From NCBI RefSeq assembly GCF_000430825.1, contig NZ_AUMT01000002.1, positions 1 to 64,000 on the forward strand: a DNA stretch of 64,000 nucleotides, in the 5' to 3' direction. A program made the position numbers and the translations under genes. The DNA is from Chryseobacterium daeguense DSM 19388 (GTDB taxonomy: Bacteria > Bacteroidota > Bacteroidia > Flavobacteriales > Weeksellaceae). Shown here piece by piece: positions 18,219 through 27,179 of this stretch (positions within the stretch are counted from its first letter, which is position 1; every line of letters starts with the position of its first letter). The notes beneath the pieces are model-generated. The model was not told where the DNA came from, did no database searches, and saw only the letters and a list, made by a program, of their open reading frames with translations.

Positions 18219-18380
18219 TTAACTCAAAAAATACAGTAAAACCGAAATGATCCCTCCGAAAATAAGCACTGCACAGCCCTGCGGATTTTTCGATCTTCTT
18301 TTTCTCCCGAATGTACTTACAAAATGTCCGCTTACCCATTTTCCGTCTCTTCTGAAGTGTCCTTTTCTGTAATATCCCAT
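18219..18380 (-). CDS. small basic protein with a C-terminal membrane helix (53 aa)
   Basis: ATG at 18380 to TAA at 18219. The N-terminal half is basic with a GHFRRDGKWVSGHFVSTFGR block, resembling the (Y/F)RKGH...GKWVSGH proteins often seen in flavobacteria. The C-terminal AVLIFGGIISVLLYFLS is one membrane helix. Codon use and the well-formed helix argue that it is real. It lies between the cupin gene and the divergent bestrophin gene. Function unknown. Confidence 0.65.
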   Translation of the reverse strand: MGYYRKGHFRRDGKWVSGHFVSTFGRKRRSKNPQGCAVLIFGGIISVLLYFLS

Positions 18381-18466
18381 TTTTGTATTAATTTTTTAAC
18401 AAAGAAAGTGTGATCGAGATAATTAAATTTATGGTTTCTCGTAAAGCAGGGATAAAATGAAAAATT

Positions 18467-18474
18467 TATATTTG
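18467..18474 (+). promoter_or_regulatory. -7 box (TATATTTG) before the bestrophin gene
   Basis: Exact TAnnTTTG match 17 nt before the ATG; no clear -33 element. Confidence 0.45.
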
Positions 18475-18490
18475 TACTACTAACGAGTTT

Positions 18491-19372
18491 ATGAAAGCCT
18501 ACAATACAAAACATTTCCTGAAAATTCTTTTCAGCCTGCATACAAGTGACACCCTGAAAATCCTTTTTCCTTCCATGATCGTGGTAGGATTATACTCTTG
18601 GGGAATAGAATTTCTGGAGGTGGAATATCTTCACCTTTCTTCAAAATCTCCCATCAGTAATGTAAGTCTTATCCATTCTTTGCTGGGGTTTGTGCTTTCT
18701 TTACTCTTGGTTTTCAGAACGAATACAGCGTACGACCGTTGGTGGGAAGGCAGAAAGCTTTGGGGAAAATTAGTAAATGACACCCGGAATTTTGCCATTA
18801 AAATAAATTCTATTCTTGAAAATGACAGACAGGATGCGGAACAGATCGCCCGTTACCTCAAGTATTTTCCACATTTTTTAGCGAAGCATCTATCGAAAGA
18901 ATCCACCAGACTGGCTCTGGACGAAGATTATTCTGAAATCGAAGAATATATAAAGCATCATGGCCCAAGCGAAATTGTTATCCTTTTAACCCATAAATTA
19001 AACCAGTTAAAAAAAGAAGGAAAAGTTTCAGATATTGAAATGCTGTATCTTGACAGTCAGCTTTCCGGCTTTCTGGAAGTTTGCGGTGGCTGTGAAAGGA
19101 TCAAAAATACCCCTATTCCTTATTCTTATTCTTCTTTCGTGAAAAAGTTTATTATTCTTTATGTGTTGGCGCTGCCTGTGGCGTATGTAGTTTCTATTGG
19201 ATTTTTTATGATTCCGCTTACGGTTTTTGTGTATTATGTTCTGATGAGCCTTGAAATCATTGCTGAGGAAATTGAAGATCCGTTCGGTAATGACGAAAAT
19301 GATATCCCGATGGAAACCATTGCACAAAATATTGAACGAAGTGTGCACCAGATTATGGGCCTGAAAAAGTAA
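18491..19372 (+). CDS. bestrophin-family channel protein
   Basis: 293 residues, usual for bacterial bestrophin (UPF0187) proteins. Hydrophobic segments lie near 25-45, 62-78 and 215-250. The family hallmark RTNTAYDRWWEGRKLWG follows the second membrane segment, and the C-terminal DPFGNDENDIPM matches the acidic cytosolic belt. These proteins form pentameric ion channels in the inner membrane; bacterial members are mostly cation-conducting. Single gene. Confidence 0.9.
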   Translation: MKAYNTKHFLKILFSLHTSDTLKILFPSMIVVGLYSWGIEFLEVEYLHLSSKSPISNVSLIHSLLGFVLSLLLVFRTNTAYDRWWEGRKLWGKLVNDTRNFAIKINSILENDRQDAEQIARYLKYFPHFLAKHLSKESTRLALDEDYSEIEEYIKHHGPSEIVILLTHKLNQLKKEGKVSDIEMLYLDSQLSGFLEVCGGCERIKNTPIPYSYSSFVKKFIILYVLALPVAYVVSIGFFMIPLTVFVYYVLMSLEIIAEEIEDPFGNDENDIPMETIAQNIERSVHQIMGLKK

Positions 19373-19629
19373 AAAAAAAACAATCCTTTTTCTTTTATTA
19401 TTTTACTAATTTTTTAGACTTTTTTTAAAACAAAAAGTTCTGTATAAGTGTTTGACAATCAACATAAACAAATGTGTAATTCGTCATAAAACTCTTGCTT
19501 TGTGAAATATTAATATTATTTTTACTAAACTTTTTTAATCAAATTTTTGTTTTTAAGCTAAACAAATCTCTAATTGCTTATTTTTTATGAATAACAAACA
19601 CCAAAACACAATATTAACATAAAAATTAA

Positions 19630-19728
19630 AGCTACGTCAGAAACAAAACACGGTCACGGGCTGTGAGCCGAAATCATAATCATTAATTAGTTAAGGTTAA
19701 ACCGTCTCTTTTTGAGGCGGTTTTTTTA
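19630..19728 (+). ncRNA. candidate small RNA ending in an orphan terminator
   Basis: A G+C-richer island in AT-rich DNA. It has a hairpin at 19651-19670 (CGG-TCAC / GTGA-G-CCG with a bulge), then about 28 nt unpaired, then an intrinsic terminator. The terminator is 330 nt beyond the bestrophin stop and 100 nt before trmH, so it fits neither gene well. The 5' end is not defined. It could instead be an attenuator in the trmH leader. Confidence 0.3.
19699..19727 (+). terminator. intrinsic terminator before trmH
   Basis: AACCGTCTC/GAGGCGGTT stem with one wobble pair, loop TTTTT, then seven T residues. Confidence 0.8.
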
Positions 19729-19830
19729 TTTAATACATGAATAAAGCTTAAATTTTGGTAAATTGCACTTCAAATTCTGGCTTATAAAAAAGCTTATAAA
19801 TAAAGATTAATCTCAACAAATTAAAAAACA

Positions 19831-20361
19831 TTGGTACAGAAATTAAAACTGGAAGAGCTTAACAGAATAGATGTTGAAACATTTAAAAATGTAGAGAAAG
19901 TTCCGTTGGTGGTGGTACTGGACAACATTAGAAGCATGCATAATGTGGGAGCAACTTTCAGGACCGCTGATGCTTTTTTAGTTCAAAAAATTATTCTTTG
20001 CGGAATTACCCCGCAGCCTCCACACCGCGAAATTCATAAAGCAGCATTAGGTGCTACGGAAAGCGTAGACTGGAGCCATGAAAGCGACATTAATACTACC
20101 ATAAATGACTTAAAATCCCATGGTTTTGAGGTTGTGGGCATAGAACAGACCACCAACAGCAAAATGATCACCGATTTTGAAATTGATAAATCTAAAAAAT
20201 ACGCCGTTATTTTAGGAAATGAAGTAGAAGGAATTAGTGATGAAGCTCTTGAAAATATAGATTCTTTCATTGAAATTCCACAGCTGGGAACCAAGCATTC
20301 TTTAAACGTAAGTGTATGCGGAGGCATCGTTATGTGGGAGTTTGCAAAAGCCCTGAAATAA
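19831..20361 (+). CDS. TrmH-family (SpoU) RNA 2'-O-methyltransferase
   Basis: 176 residues. The three SpoU motifs are present: NIRSMHNVGATFRTADAF (motif 1), ILGNEVEGI (motif 2) and SLNVSVCGGIVMWE (motif 3), forming the knotted SAM-binding fold. It methylates a ribose in tRNA or rRNA; the exact position cannot be told. An in-frame TAA at 19822-19824 and the lack of an early ATG make TTG at 19831 the best start; the first internal Met lies inside motif 1. Preceded by the orphan terminator, so it probably has its own promoter. Confidence 0.88.
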   Translation: MVQKLKLEELNRIDVETFKNVEKVPLVVVLDNIRSMHNVGATFRTADAFLVQKIILCGITPQPPHREIHKAALGATESVDWSHESDINTTINDLKSHGFEVVGIEQTTNSKMITDFEIDKSKKYAVILGNEVEGISDEALENIDSFIEIPQLGTKHSLNVSVCGGIVMWEFAKALK

Positions 20362-20363
20362 AA

Positions 20364-20395
20364 AAACTGCAGAAGTCTCAAAGACAGTGCAGTTT
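20364..20395 (+). terminator. hairpin after trmH
   Basis: Outer stem AAACTGCA/TGCAGTTT with an inner GTCT/AGAC stem. There is no T tract, so termination is uncertain. Confidence 0.4.
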
Positions 20396-20546
20396 GAAAT
20401 AAATCTAATAAAAAGTAAAAATGAAAGGCTACAAAGGTAACTTTTTTTTCTACACGAACAAATTTTAAATTTCATTTTTTAAAAATCCCAGAAAAAAAAA
20501 TCAGCTTTCAGAAAAAGTTTCGTTTAATTTTTTATAAATTAGCACA

Positions 20547-21197
20547 ATGTTTATCAAGGACTATATCTCAAAAGACTACCCGTGTTTTAGTTTGACTGAC
20601 TCGATAGAATCAGCAAGAGATACTTTAGAAGCATTTGGATATTCTCATGTATTCATTAAAAAATCAAATCAGTTTTACGGAGCACTTGCAGAGGATTTTC
20701 TTTACGAGGAAGAAGGCACTCTGAAAGACCTTGAACATCAGATTGAGCGTTTTGCAATACTTGAAGACAATAATGTCATGGACAGTATACGGCTATTCTA
20801 TACCTTCAATGCCAATGTAGTTCCCATTATCAATAAAAACGAAAAGTATTTAGGCTACATCACCTGTGATGATATTTTCCAGGACCTGTCAAAATATCCT
20901 TTATTTTCGGAATCCGGAGCAATACTTACGGTAGAGGTTCCTTCCAGAAAATATTCCATGACGGAAATCGCCAATATTGTAGAAAGTAATAACTCTAAAT
21001 TTTATGGTGCATTTATCAGTTTCATGTCAGATGAAGCCATTCATGTAACCATCAAGATCAGCAATGAAAACCTGAGCTCTATTGATGAAACTTTCGACCG
21101 TTATGATTATAGAATTGTTGAAAAATACTATTCTGATGAAAAATCTGATTTATTTAAAGACAGATTTGGGTTTTTCCAAAAATTCATAGAAATATAA
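20547..21197 (+). CDS. CBS-domain protein with a C-terminal ACT-like region
   Basis: 216 residues. The first 120 residues fit a CBS pair (FSLTDSIESARDTLEAFGYSH and NVVPIINKNEKYLGYITCDD). The last 80 residues (LTVEVPSRKYSMTEIANIVE) look like an ACT-type beta-alpha-beta unit, giving a likely nucleotide- or metabolite-sensing protein. The NAD kinase gene starts 5 nt after its stop, so the two are co-transcribed. Regulation of NadK is a natural guess but rests only on position. Confidence 0.8.
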   Translation: MFIKDYISKDYPCFSLTDSIESARDTLEAFGYSHVFIKKSNQFYGALAEDFLYEEEGTLKDLEHQIERFAILEDNNVMDSIRLFYTFNANVVPIINKNEKYLGYITCDDIFQDLSKYPLFSESGAILTVEVPSRKYSMTEIANIVESNNSKFYGAFISFMSDEAIHVTIKISNENLSSIDETFDRYDYRIVEKYYSDEKSDLFKDRFGFFQKFIEI

Positions 21198-21202
21198 AAC
21201 TA

Positions 21203-22069
21203 ATGAAGGCAGCCATATATTCCCAGAAAAAAGATCTTGATACTTTTTTATATTTAAGCAAATTTATTTCGGAGCTGGAAAACAGAGGCGTAAAATCTGT
21301 TTTATATGATGAAATGGCTGAGGCCCTTCAGTTTTCAAAAATTTTCGAAACTTTTAATTCCAAGCAGGATCTTCTGGATAAAGAAGTAGATCTTTTCTTC
21401 ACCTTTGGCGGAGACGGAACGATTGTAAACTCTTTAACCTTTATCGAGGACCTTGAAATCCCTATTGTAGGGGTAAATACAGGAAGATTGGGTTTCCTTG
21501 CAAGCTTTACGAAGGAGGAAGCTTTTAACGAGCTTGATTCTATCTTAAAAGGCGATGTAAAAACCAGCCGCCGCTCCGTGATAGAGGTTGTTTCACCAGA
21601 ATTGGAAGGTTTTTTCCCGTATGCTCTGAATGATGTTACGGTTTCCAGAAAAGAAACAACATCCATGGTGACGGTTGATTCTTATATTAATAACGAATTT
21701 TTAAATGTTTTCTGGGGAGACGGCGTGATTGTTTCCACTCCTACAGGTTCCACTGCTTATTCATTAAGCTGCGGCGGGCCTATCATTTCTCCGAATAACG
21801 AAAACTTCGTCATTACTCCCATCGCTCCTCACAACCTCAATGTAAGGCCTTTGGTGGTGAACGACAGGGTGGAAATTAAATTTAAAGTGGAAAGCCGTGT
21901 CCCACAATACTCACTTTCGCTGGATTCACGATTGATACATATAGAAACAGATAAAGAAATTGTCATCAGAAAGGCCGGTTTCCAGATTTTGCTGGTACAG
22001 CCGAACAATCTGAGCTTCTATGAAACCATCCGCCAGAAGCTACTTTGGGGAAGGGACAAAAGAAATTAA
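21203..22069 (+). CDS. nadK: NAD kinase
   Basis: 288 residues. It makes NADP from NAD and ATP in the cytoplasm. The signature GGDGT is at residues 69-73 (FFTFGGDGTIV), with the catalytic Asp71. NTGRLGFLA and the beta-sandwich signature STPTGSTAYSLSCGGPI follow in the usual order and spacing. Follows the CBS-ACT gene by 5 nt. Confidence 0.96.
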   Translation: MKAAIYSQKKDLDTFLYLSKFISELENRGVKSVLYDEMAEALQFSKIFETFNSKQDLLDKEVDLFFTFGGDGTIVNSLTFIEDLEIPIVGVNTGRLGFLASFTKEEAFNELDSILKGDVKTSRRSVIEVVSPELEGFFPYALNDVTVSRKETTSMVTVDSYINNEFLNVFWGDGVIVSTPTGSTAYSLSCGGPIISPNNENFVITPIAPHNLNVRPLVVNDRVEIKFKVESRVPQYSLSLDSRLIHIETDKEIVIRKAGFQILLVQPNNLSFYETIRQKLLWGRDKRN

Positions 22070-22139
22070 AAATATTTTAAAAATTATTACCTTTACAGGA
22101 ATTTTACAAACCCTAATAATTTATATTAAAAAGTAAAAC

Positions 22140-23210
22140 ATGAGCAGAATTTTCCCGGCAGGAGTTGCCACAGGTCAGTTAGTTACTGATATTTTTCAGC
22201 ATGCTAAAGAAAACAAATTTGCATTACCTGCAGTAAACGTAATTGGTTCTAGCAACGTAAATGCGGTAATGGAAACTGCAGCAAAATTAAACTCACCTGT
22301 TATTATTCAGTTCTCTAATGGTGGAGCTGCTTACAATGCAGGAAAAGGATTAAGCAATGACGGCCAGAAATCAGCTATTTTGGGAGGAATCGCCGGTGCA
22401 AAGCATATCCATACCCTTGCAGAAGCTTACGGGGCTACGGTAATTCTTCACACAGACCACTGTGCAAAGAAATTATTGCCTTGGATAGACGGATTAATGG
22501 ATGCTAATGAAGAATTCTTCAAGCAGACAGGGAAATCTCTTTACTCTTCTCACATGCTGGACCTTTCTGAAGAGTCTTTAGAAGAAAACTTAGAAATTTC
22601 TGCTAAATATTTCGAAAGAATGGCTAAAATGCAGATGACTCTTGAAGTTGAGATCGGAGTTACAGGTGGTGAAGAAGATGGTGTTGACAATTCTGATGTT
22701 GATAATTCAAAACTATATACTCAGCCGGAAGATGTAGCTTACACATACGAAAAATTAAAAGCTATTTCCGATAACTTTACAATCGCTGCTGCGTTTGGAA
22801 ATGTACACGGTGTTTATAAACCTGGAAACGTGGTTCTTACACCTAAAATCCTTGACAATTCACAGAAATTTGTTCAGGAGAAATTCGGAACTGCTGCGAA
22901 GCCTATCAACTTTGTATTCCACGGAGGATCAGGCTCTACCCTGGAAGAAATCAGAGAGGCAATTGAGTATGGTGTTATTAAAATGAATATCGACACAGAC
23001 CTTCAATTCGCTTATACAGAAGGCGTGAGAGATTACATGGTTAATAATATTGACTATTTAAGAACTCAGATCGGTAATCCTGAAGGAGAAGAAAAACCAA
23101 ACAAAAAATTCTATGATCCAAGAGTTTGGGTAAGAAAAGGTGAGGAAACTTTCTCTGCGAGATTGGTAAAAGCATTTGAAGATTTAAATAACGTAAATAC
23201 GCTTAAATAA
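22140..23210 (+). CDS. fbaA: class II fructose-bisphosphate aldolase
   Basis: 356 residues, class IIA length. It cleaves fructose 1,6-bisphosphate into DHAP and glyceraldehyde 3-phosphate. Zn and substrate motifs seen are ILHTDHCAKK, EVEIGVTGGEEDGVD, NVHGVYKPG, FHGGSGS and KMNIDTDLQ. Seventy nt after nadK without an obvious terminator, so read-through is possible. An inverted repeat follows it at 23224-23267. Confidence 0.96.
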   Translation: MSRIFPAGVATGQLVTDIFQHAKENKFALPAVNVIGSSNVNAVMETAAKLNSPVIIQFSNGGAAYNAGKGLSNDGQKSAILGGIAGAKHIHTLAEAYGATVILHTDHCAKKLLPWIDGLMDANEEFFKQTGKSLYSSHMLDLSEESLEENLEISAKYFERMAKMQMTLEVEIGVTGGEEDGVDNSDVDNSKLYTQPEDVAYTYEKLKAISDNFTIAAAFGNVHGVYKPGNVVLTPKILDNSQKFVQEKFGTAAKPINFVFHGGSGSTLEEIREAIEYGVIKMNIDTDLQFAYTEGVRDYMVNNIDYLRTQIGNPEGEEKPNKKFYDPRVWVRKGEETFSARLVKAFEDLNNVNTLK

Positions 23211-23223
23211 TTTTGAATTATTA

Positions 23224-23267
23224 ATTTTGGATTTTGAATTATCATTTTAGTGTTCAAAATCTAAAAT
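23224..23267. repeat. inverted repeat between fbaA and accD
   Basis: 15-bp arms (23224-23238 and 23253-23267) with one mismatch and a 14-nt loop. AT-rich; may act as a weak terminator. Confidence 0.5.
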
Positions 23268-23306
23268 TCAAGAATCAAAATGCAAAATTTAATTAAAATT
23301 TCATAA

Positions 23307-24161
23307 ATGGCATTCGACTGGTTTAAAAGAAAAACAAAAAACATTACGACCTCTACTGATGAAAAAAAGGATGTTCCGAAAGGCCTTTGGCATCAGACTC
23401 CGTCAGGAAAAGTAGTGGAACATGATGAGCTGAAGAGAAATAACTATGTTTCTCCGGAAGACGGATTTCATGTAAGAATAGGAAGTGCAGAATTTTTTGA
23501 TATCCTTTTTGACGATGGTAAATTCACTGAGCTGGATGCCAATGTTGAAAGCATTGATATGCTGAACTTTAAAGATACAAAATCTTATACAGACCGTTTA
23601 AAGGAAGTAAAAGCAAAAACAAAGCTTACGGATTCCATCAGAAACGCAGTAGGAACTGTAAAAGGAACTGAAATGGTAGTTTCCTGTATGGATTTCGCTT
23701 TCATTGGAGGTTCTTTGGGTTCTGTAATGGGTGAAAAGATAAGAAGGGCAGTAGATTATTGTATTAAGCACAAGCTTCCTTATATGATCATCTGCCAGTC
23801 AGGAGGAGCAAGAATGCAGGAAGCAACGTATTCTTTGATGCAGCTTGCTAAAGTTCAAGCAAAACTGGCTCAGCTTTCAGAAGCAGGGCTTTTATACATC
23901 GCTTATCTTTGTGACCCTACTTTTGGTGGTATTACAGCTTCTTTCGCAATGACAGCGGATATTATCATGGCAGAACCCGGTGCACTGATCGGTTTTGCAG
24001 GGCCAAGAGTAATCCGTGAAACAATAGGACGAGATTTGCCGGAAGGTTTCCAGACATCGGAATTCCTTCAGGAGAAAGGCTTTGTGGATTTTATCGTGAA
24101 AAGAACTGAAATTCAGGACACTGTTGCAAAGACGGTAAAATTATTAGCAGTAAAAGCATAA
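23307..24161 (+). CDS. accD: acetyl-CoA carboxylase carboxyltransferase beta subunit, without the zinc ribbon
   Basis: 284 residues. The carboxyltransferase core is intact ([53 protein letters not shown]). It works with AccA to carboxylate acetyl-CoA in fatty-acid synthesis. The N-terminal stretch aligned to the Cys4 zinc ribbon of E. coli AccD (residues 28-57, [20 protein letters not shown] onward) has no Cys. This is probably normal for the lineage, but it means that AccD here cannot use the zinc-ribbon RNA/DNA-binding mode described for E. coli. A terminator follows 21 nt after the stop. Confidence 0.95.
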   Translation: MAFDWFKRKTKNITTSTDEKKDVPKGLWHQTPSGKVVEHDELKRNNYVSPEDGFHVRIGSAEFFDILFDDGKFTELDANVESIDMLNFKDTKSYTDRLKEVKAKTKLTDSIRNAVGTVKGTEMVVSCMDFAFIGGSLGSVMGEKIRRAVDYCIKHKLPYMIICQSGGARMQEATYSLMQLAKVQAKLAQLSEAGLLYIAYLCDPTFGGITASFAMTADIIMAEPGALIGFAGPRVIRETIGRDLPEGFQTSEFLQEKGFVDFIVKRTEIQDTVAKTVKLLAVKA

Positions 24162-24182
24162 CAATTTGTAACAAAATACTAC

Positions 24183-24215
24183 AATCTCTCTCTAATTAGG
24201 GAGAGATTTTTTTTT
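24183..24215 (+). terminator. intrinsic terminator of accD
   Basis: AATCTCTC/GAGAGATT stem followed by a long T tract that runs to the base before the next gene's ATG. Confidence 0.85.
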
Positions 24216-24728
24216 ATGAGAACTTTTAAGATATTTTTTAATACGATCCGGACATTAAGCTTTAAAAAGATCATGCGCCTTTTGTCGCTTATTCTACCCC
24301 ATCCTATTTTTTCTTTATTAAGTTTTCATGCAACGGTACAGGCATTTGCCATTGCACAGAAAAAATTTCCTAAGACAGCATCTAAAAACGGAGTCGGGAA
24401 TGCATTCAGACATGCATTGTGGTGCGCTTTCATCATGATGTACTGCTGCAAGGTTTCGTCCCCGAAAAAAGCACTGGATTTCTGTAAAAGAATCACAGAT
24501 ATGCACGAAGAGCTGTTCCCAAACAAACCTTTGGAAACAAAAATGGATCTTCATAATAACAAAATAGGGATGGATTATTTTATGGAACTTCTTCCCGGTA
24601 TTCACCGCCAGTTTTTCGAGAAAAGTTTTTTTATTGATGCTTTAGAAAAGAAGATGAAAGATGCAAAGGTTTTGAAGAATTTAGATGATGATTTTGAAGG
24701 ATTTTTAGTTTATCTTGATGAGAAGTAA
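24216..24728 (+). CDS. DUF6973-like protein
   Basis: 170 residues. The core NGVGNAFRHALWCAFIMM and the later MDLHNNKIGMDYF match the DUF6973 pattern, with His and Glu residues (ITDMHEELFP) that could bind metal. The N-terminal third is hydrophobic and basic, possibly membrane-associated. The ATG at 24216 lies directly after the T tract of the accD terminator, so transcripts must start at or before that hairpin; a later start is not attractive because the core begins early. Function unknown. Confidence 0.65.
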   Translation: MRTFKIFFNTIRTLSFKKIMRLLSLILPHPIFSLLSFHATVQAFAIAQKKFPKTASKNGVGNAFRHALWCAFIMMYCCKVSSPKKALDFCKRITDMHEELFPNKPLETKMDLHNNKIGMDYFMELLPGIHRQFFEKSFFIDALEKKMKDAKVLKNLDDDFEGFLVYLDEK

Positions 24729-24754
24729 ATTACCCTACTATGGAGGGCGGAGAA

Positions 24755-24888
24755 AATTCGTAAGAATTTTTGACGGATGCTTTTTCAGCAGCTTCATTTC
24801 CCTAGCCCCGATAGAAACGGTTACCCCACAGCAAGAGCTGGCAAAAGCAGCTGCGCGAGGAGTAAAAGTGGATAGCGGGATTAAGCTT
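24755..24888 (+). repeat. composite structured repeat, copy 1
   Basis: A 22-nt word (24755-24776), a 24-nt spacer, then a structured block (24801-24888) that starts CCTAGCCCCGATAG and ends GTGGATAGCGGGATTAAGC. The block can pair CCCGATA-like with TAGCGGG-like ends. Copy 2 lies at 30424-30621 in the opposite orientation. Possibly the Flavo-1 type RNA motif known from flavobacteria; that identity is from memory, not checked. Confidence 0.7.
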
Positions 24889-24914
24889 CAAATAATTTAC
24901 TGAGTCCTTTCATG

Positions 24915-24950
24915 AGATCGCTTCGTCATTTCATTCCTCGCAATGACGCA
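24915..24950. repeat. short palindromic repeat
   Basis: CGTCATT (24924-24930) and AATGACG (24942-24948) form a small hairpin inside GAGATCGCTTCG...CGCAATGACG, a phrase typical of dispersed repeats in this group. Confidence 0.5.
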
Positions 24951-25016
24951 AAAGCCTTCCCTTTTTTTGTAATCTGAAGTTTTTTTGATAAGTTTAAGCA
25001 ATCTTAATTCAATCAA

Positions 25017-26420
25017 ATGGTTCTCAGCAGAATTTGGTCGGCTTTCATTATTATTGCCATTGCCGTTGCAAGTATAAAATACATTTCGTCAAGCCATTAC
25101 AAAACCATTTTCAATGATATGGTGGTGGGCAAAGGCGGTGATACGGTGCAGATCGCAACTCAAAAAATCAACTCGCTTTCTCCCGTTGTGCGGGACAGTT
25201 TGATGAAAAAACCAGATTTTGCGGACAGCAGAATTCATTATAAAACAGATTCCTTACAACAGAACGTGAAAGTTTACCGTGTTCAGGAGGCAGACGGCGT
25301 AATCGGAACTTCAGAAACCGCAGTGAAAATTTGTATCGGGCTGATAGGAATTATGACCCTTTTTATGGGATTCATGAGTATTGCTGAAAAAGCAGGCGGA
25401 ATTAATCTTTTAAGCCGCTTCATTCAACCATTTTTTTCGAGATTATTCCCGGAGATTCCTAAAAATCATCCGGCTTTCGGGCACATGCTGATGAATTTCA
25501 GCGCCAATCTTTTGGGGTTGGATAATGCTGCAACTCCTTTCGGATTAAAAGCAATGGAAAGCCTCCAGACCCTAAATCCAAATAAAGATACGGCCAGCAA
25601 TTCGCAGATCATGTTTTTGTGCCTTCATGCAGGAGGAATGACCCTGATTCCTGTTTCAATCATCGCAATCCGGGCTTCGATGGGATCAAAAACGCCGACA
25701 GATATTTTTCTTCCGTGTATGATCGCAACTTTTGCGGCAACGCTGGCCGCTATGATCATTGTTTCCCTGTATCAGAAAATCAACTTGTTAAAACCTGTTG
25801 TTATCGCATATATTGGCGGGATTTCGGCAATTATTGCTTTATTGGTTTTGTATCTTACCAAATTAAGCAAAGACGAGCTGGATGATTTCAGCAAAGTTTT
25901 AAGTAACGGATTGATTCTGTTTATTTTTCTTGCTATTGTCCTTGGAGCTGTATATAAAAAAATCAATGTTTTTGATGCCTTTATTGAAGGTGCAAAAGAG
26001 GGTTTCTGGACCTGCGTGAAAATTATTCCTTATTTAGTCGGGATGCTGATTGCTATCTCATTATTAAGAACTTCCGGAGTTTTTGATGTAATTATAGACG
26101 GAATGAAATGGGTGGCCAATGCCGCAAACTTGGATCCCCGTTTTGTAGACGGTCTTCCGACTGCCCTTATCAAGCCTCTTTCCGGCTCCGGTGCAAGGGG
26201 AATGATGGTGGATACAATGGCGACCTTCGGGGCAGACAGTTTTCAGGGTAAACTGGCAGCAGTTCTTCAGGGAAGCTCAGATACTACGTTTTACGTGATT
26301 GCAGTTTATTTCGGTGCTGTGGCTGTTAAGAATACAAGATACACCGTAATTGCTATGCTTCTGGCAGATTTAGTAGGGGTTATTACCGCTATTGGTTTGG
26401 CTTATTTGTTTTTTGCATAA
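25017..26420 (+). CDS. SpmA-SpmB fusion, nucleoside-recognition (Gate) membrane protein
   Basis: 467 residues with about ten hydrophobic segments. The first half carries the SpmA hallmark NFSANLLGLDNAATPFGLKA, the second the SpmB hallmark KPLSGSGARGMMVDTM. In spore formers these are two genes needed for spore-core dehydration. Non-sporulating bacteria such as this one often have a fused form of unknown transport function. An extracytoplasmic insert (about 28-105) separates the first helix from the Gate domain. Preceded by the composite repeat, followed after 9 nt by the ATP-grasp gene. Confidence 0.88.
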   Translation: MVLSRIWSAFIIIAIAVASIKYISSSHYKTIFNDMVVGKGGDTVQIATQKINSLSPVVRDSLMKKPDFADSRIHYKTDSLQQNVKVYRVQEADGVIGTSETAVKICIGLIGIMTLFMGFMSIAEKAGGINLLSRFIQPFFSRLFPEIPKNHPAFGHMLMNFSANLLGLDNAATPFGLKAMESLQTLNPNKDTASNSQIMFLCLHAGGMTLIPVSIIAIRASMGSKTPTDIFLPCMIATFAATLAAMIIVSLYQKINLLKPVVIAYIGGISAIIALLVLYLTKLSKDELDDFSKVLSNGLILFIFLAIVLGAVYKKINVFDAFIEGAKEGFWTCVKIIPYLVGMLIAISLLRTSGVFDVIIDGMKWVANAANLDPRFVDGLPTALIKPLSGSGARGMMVDTMATFGADSFQGKLAAVLQGSSDTTFYVIAVYFGAVAVKNTRYTVIAMLLADLVGVITAIGLAYLFFA

Positions 26421-26429
26421 ATTATACTC

Positions 26430-27167
26430 ATGAAAGCTTATATTCAGACAGATAAAAACGGTGATTTTTATAATGTAAACGCTTTTATTGCTTTTGAAGG
26501 TTTCAGAAATTTTGGTTTTGAGATAAAGAAGTTTTTTGATGCAGATGAGATATCAGATCATAATCCGGAAAATATAGTCGTTGGCGGAATTGGAAATGTA
26601 AGAAAAAGACTACAAAATTTAAATATCGTTCGCCCTGAAAAGGAAATAGATTATCCTGAAGAATTAAAACCCTTTTTAAAAAGAAAAATCTGGGAATCAA
26701 GCATTAAAAAAATTTTTTCGGATAAAAACAATTGGAATATTTTTATTAAGCCCAAAACTGAAACTAAATTGTTTGCGGGGAAAGTCATTAAAAATGAAAT
26801 GGATTTCCTTGGGCTCATCAATGAAGAAAGAGATATTGAAGTTCTTTGCTCTGAGCTTATTGATTTTAGAACGGAATGGCGCTGTTTTATTCGGTATAAA
26901 GAAATTTTAGATATCAGAAGATATAAAGGGGATTGGGATACAAGAATAGACTTAAAAACAGTGCAGGCAGCCATTGAATCATTTACTACTCAGCCAAACT
27001 CATTCGCATTAGATTTTGGAGTTAATGAGGTTGGGGAAACTATATTGGTAGAAGTCAATGACGGCCATTCTTTAGGAACTTATGGACTTTCATCGGCACA
27101 CTATGCTAAATTTCTTTCCGCAAGATGGAGCGAACTAACTGCAACGGAAGATCATTTAAACTTTTAA
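26430..27167 (+). CDS. ATP-grasp (DUF4343-type) protein
   Basis: 245 residues. The C-terminal half has ATP-grasp features: NIFIKPKTETKLFAGKVI (nucleotide-binding Lys), RTEWRCFIRYKEILDIRRYKG and the metal-binding end FGVNEVGETILVEVNDGHSLG. Such enzymes ligate carboxylates to amines using ATP. The N-terminal part is short and lacks a recognisable carrier domain. It follows the SpmAB fusion by 9 nt and precedes a small helical protein by 12 nt, so the three form an operon. Substrates not predictable. Confidence 0.78.
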   Translation: MKAYIQTDKNGDFYNVNAFIAFEGFRNFGFEIKKFFDADEISDHNPENIVVGGIGNVRKRLQNLNIVRPEKEIDYPEELKPFLKRKIWESSIKKIFSDKNNWNIFIKPKTETKLFAGKVIKNEMDFLGLINEERDIEVLCSELIDFRTEWRCFIRYKEILDIRRYKGDWDTRIDLKTVQAAIESFTTQPNSFALDFGVNEVGETILVEVNDGHSLGTYGLSSAHYAKFLSARWSELTATEDHLNF

Positions 27168-27179
27168 TTTAAACAAATC

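Larger units (their letters stand above)
19373..19830. other. 458-nt intergenic stretch with an orphan terminator
   Basis: The first 250 nt are very AT-rich with no gene seen. The second part holds a hairpin and a strong terminator, described as a candidate small RNA. Confidence 0.5.

Noticed and set aside
24715..24903. 62-codon reading frame over the composite repeat
   Set aside because: The sequence is the structured repeat; copy 2 does not keep the frame.
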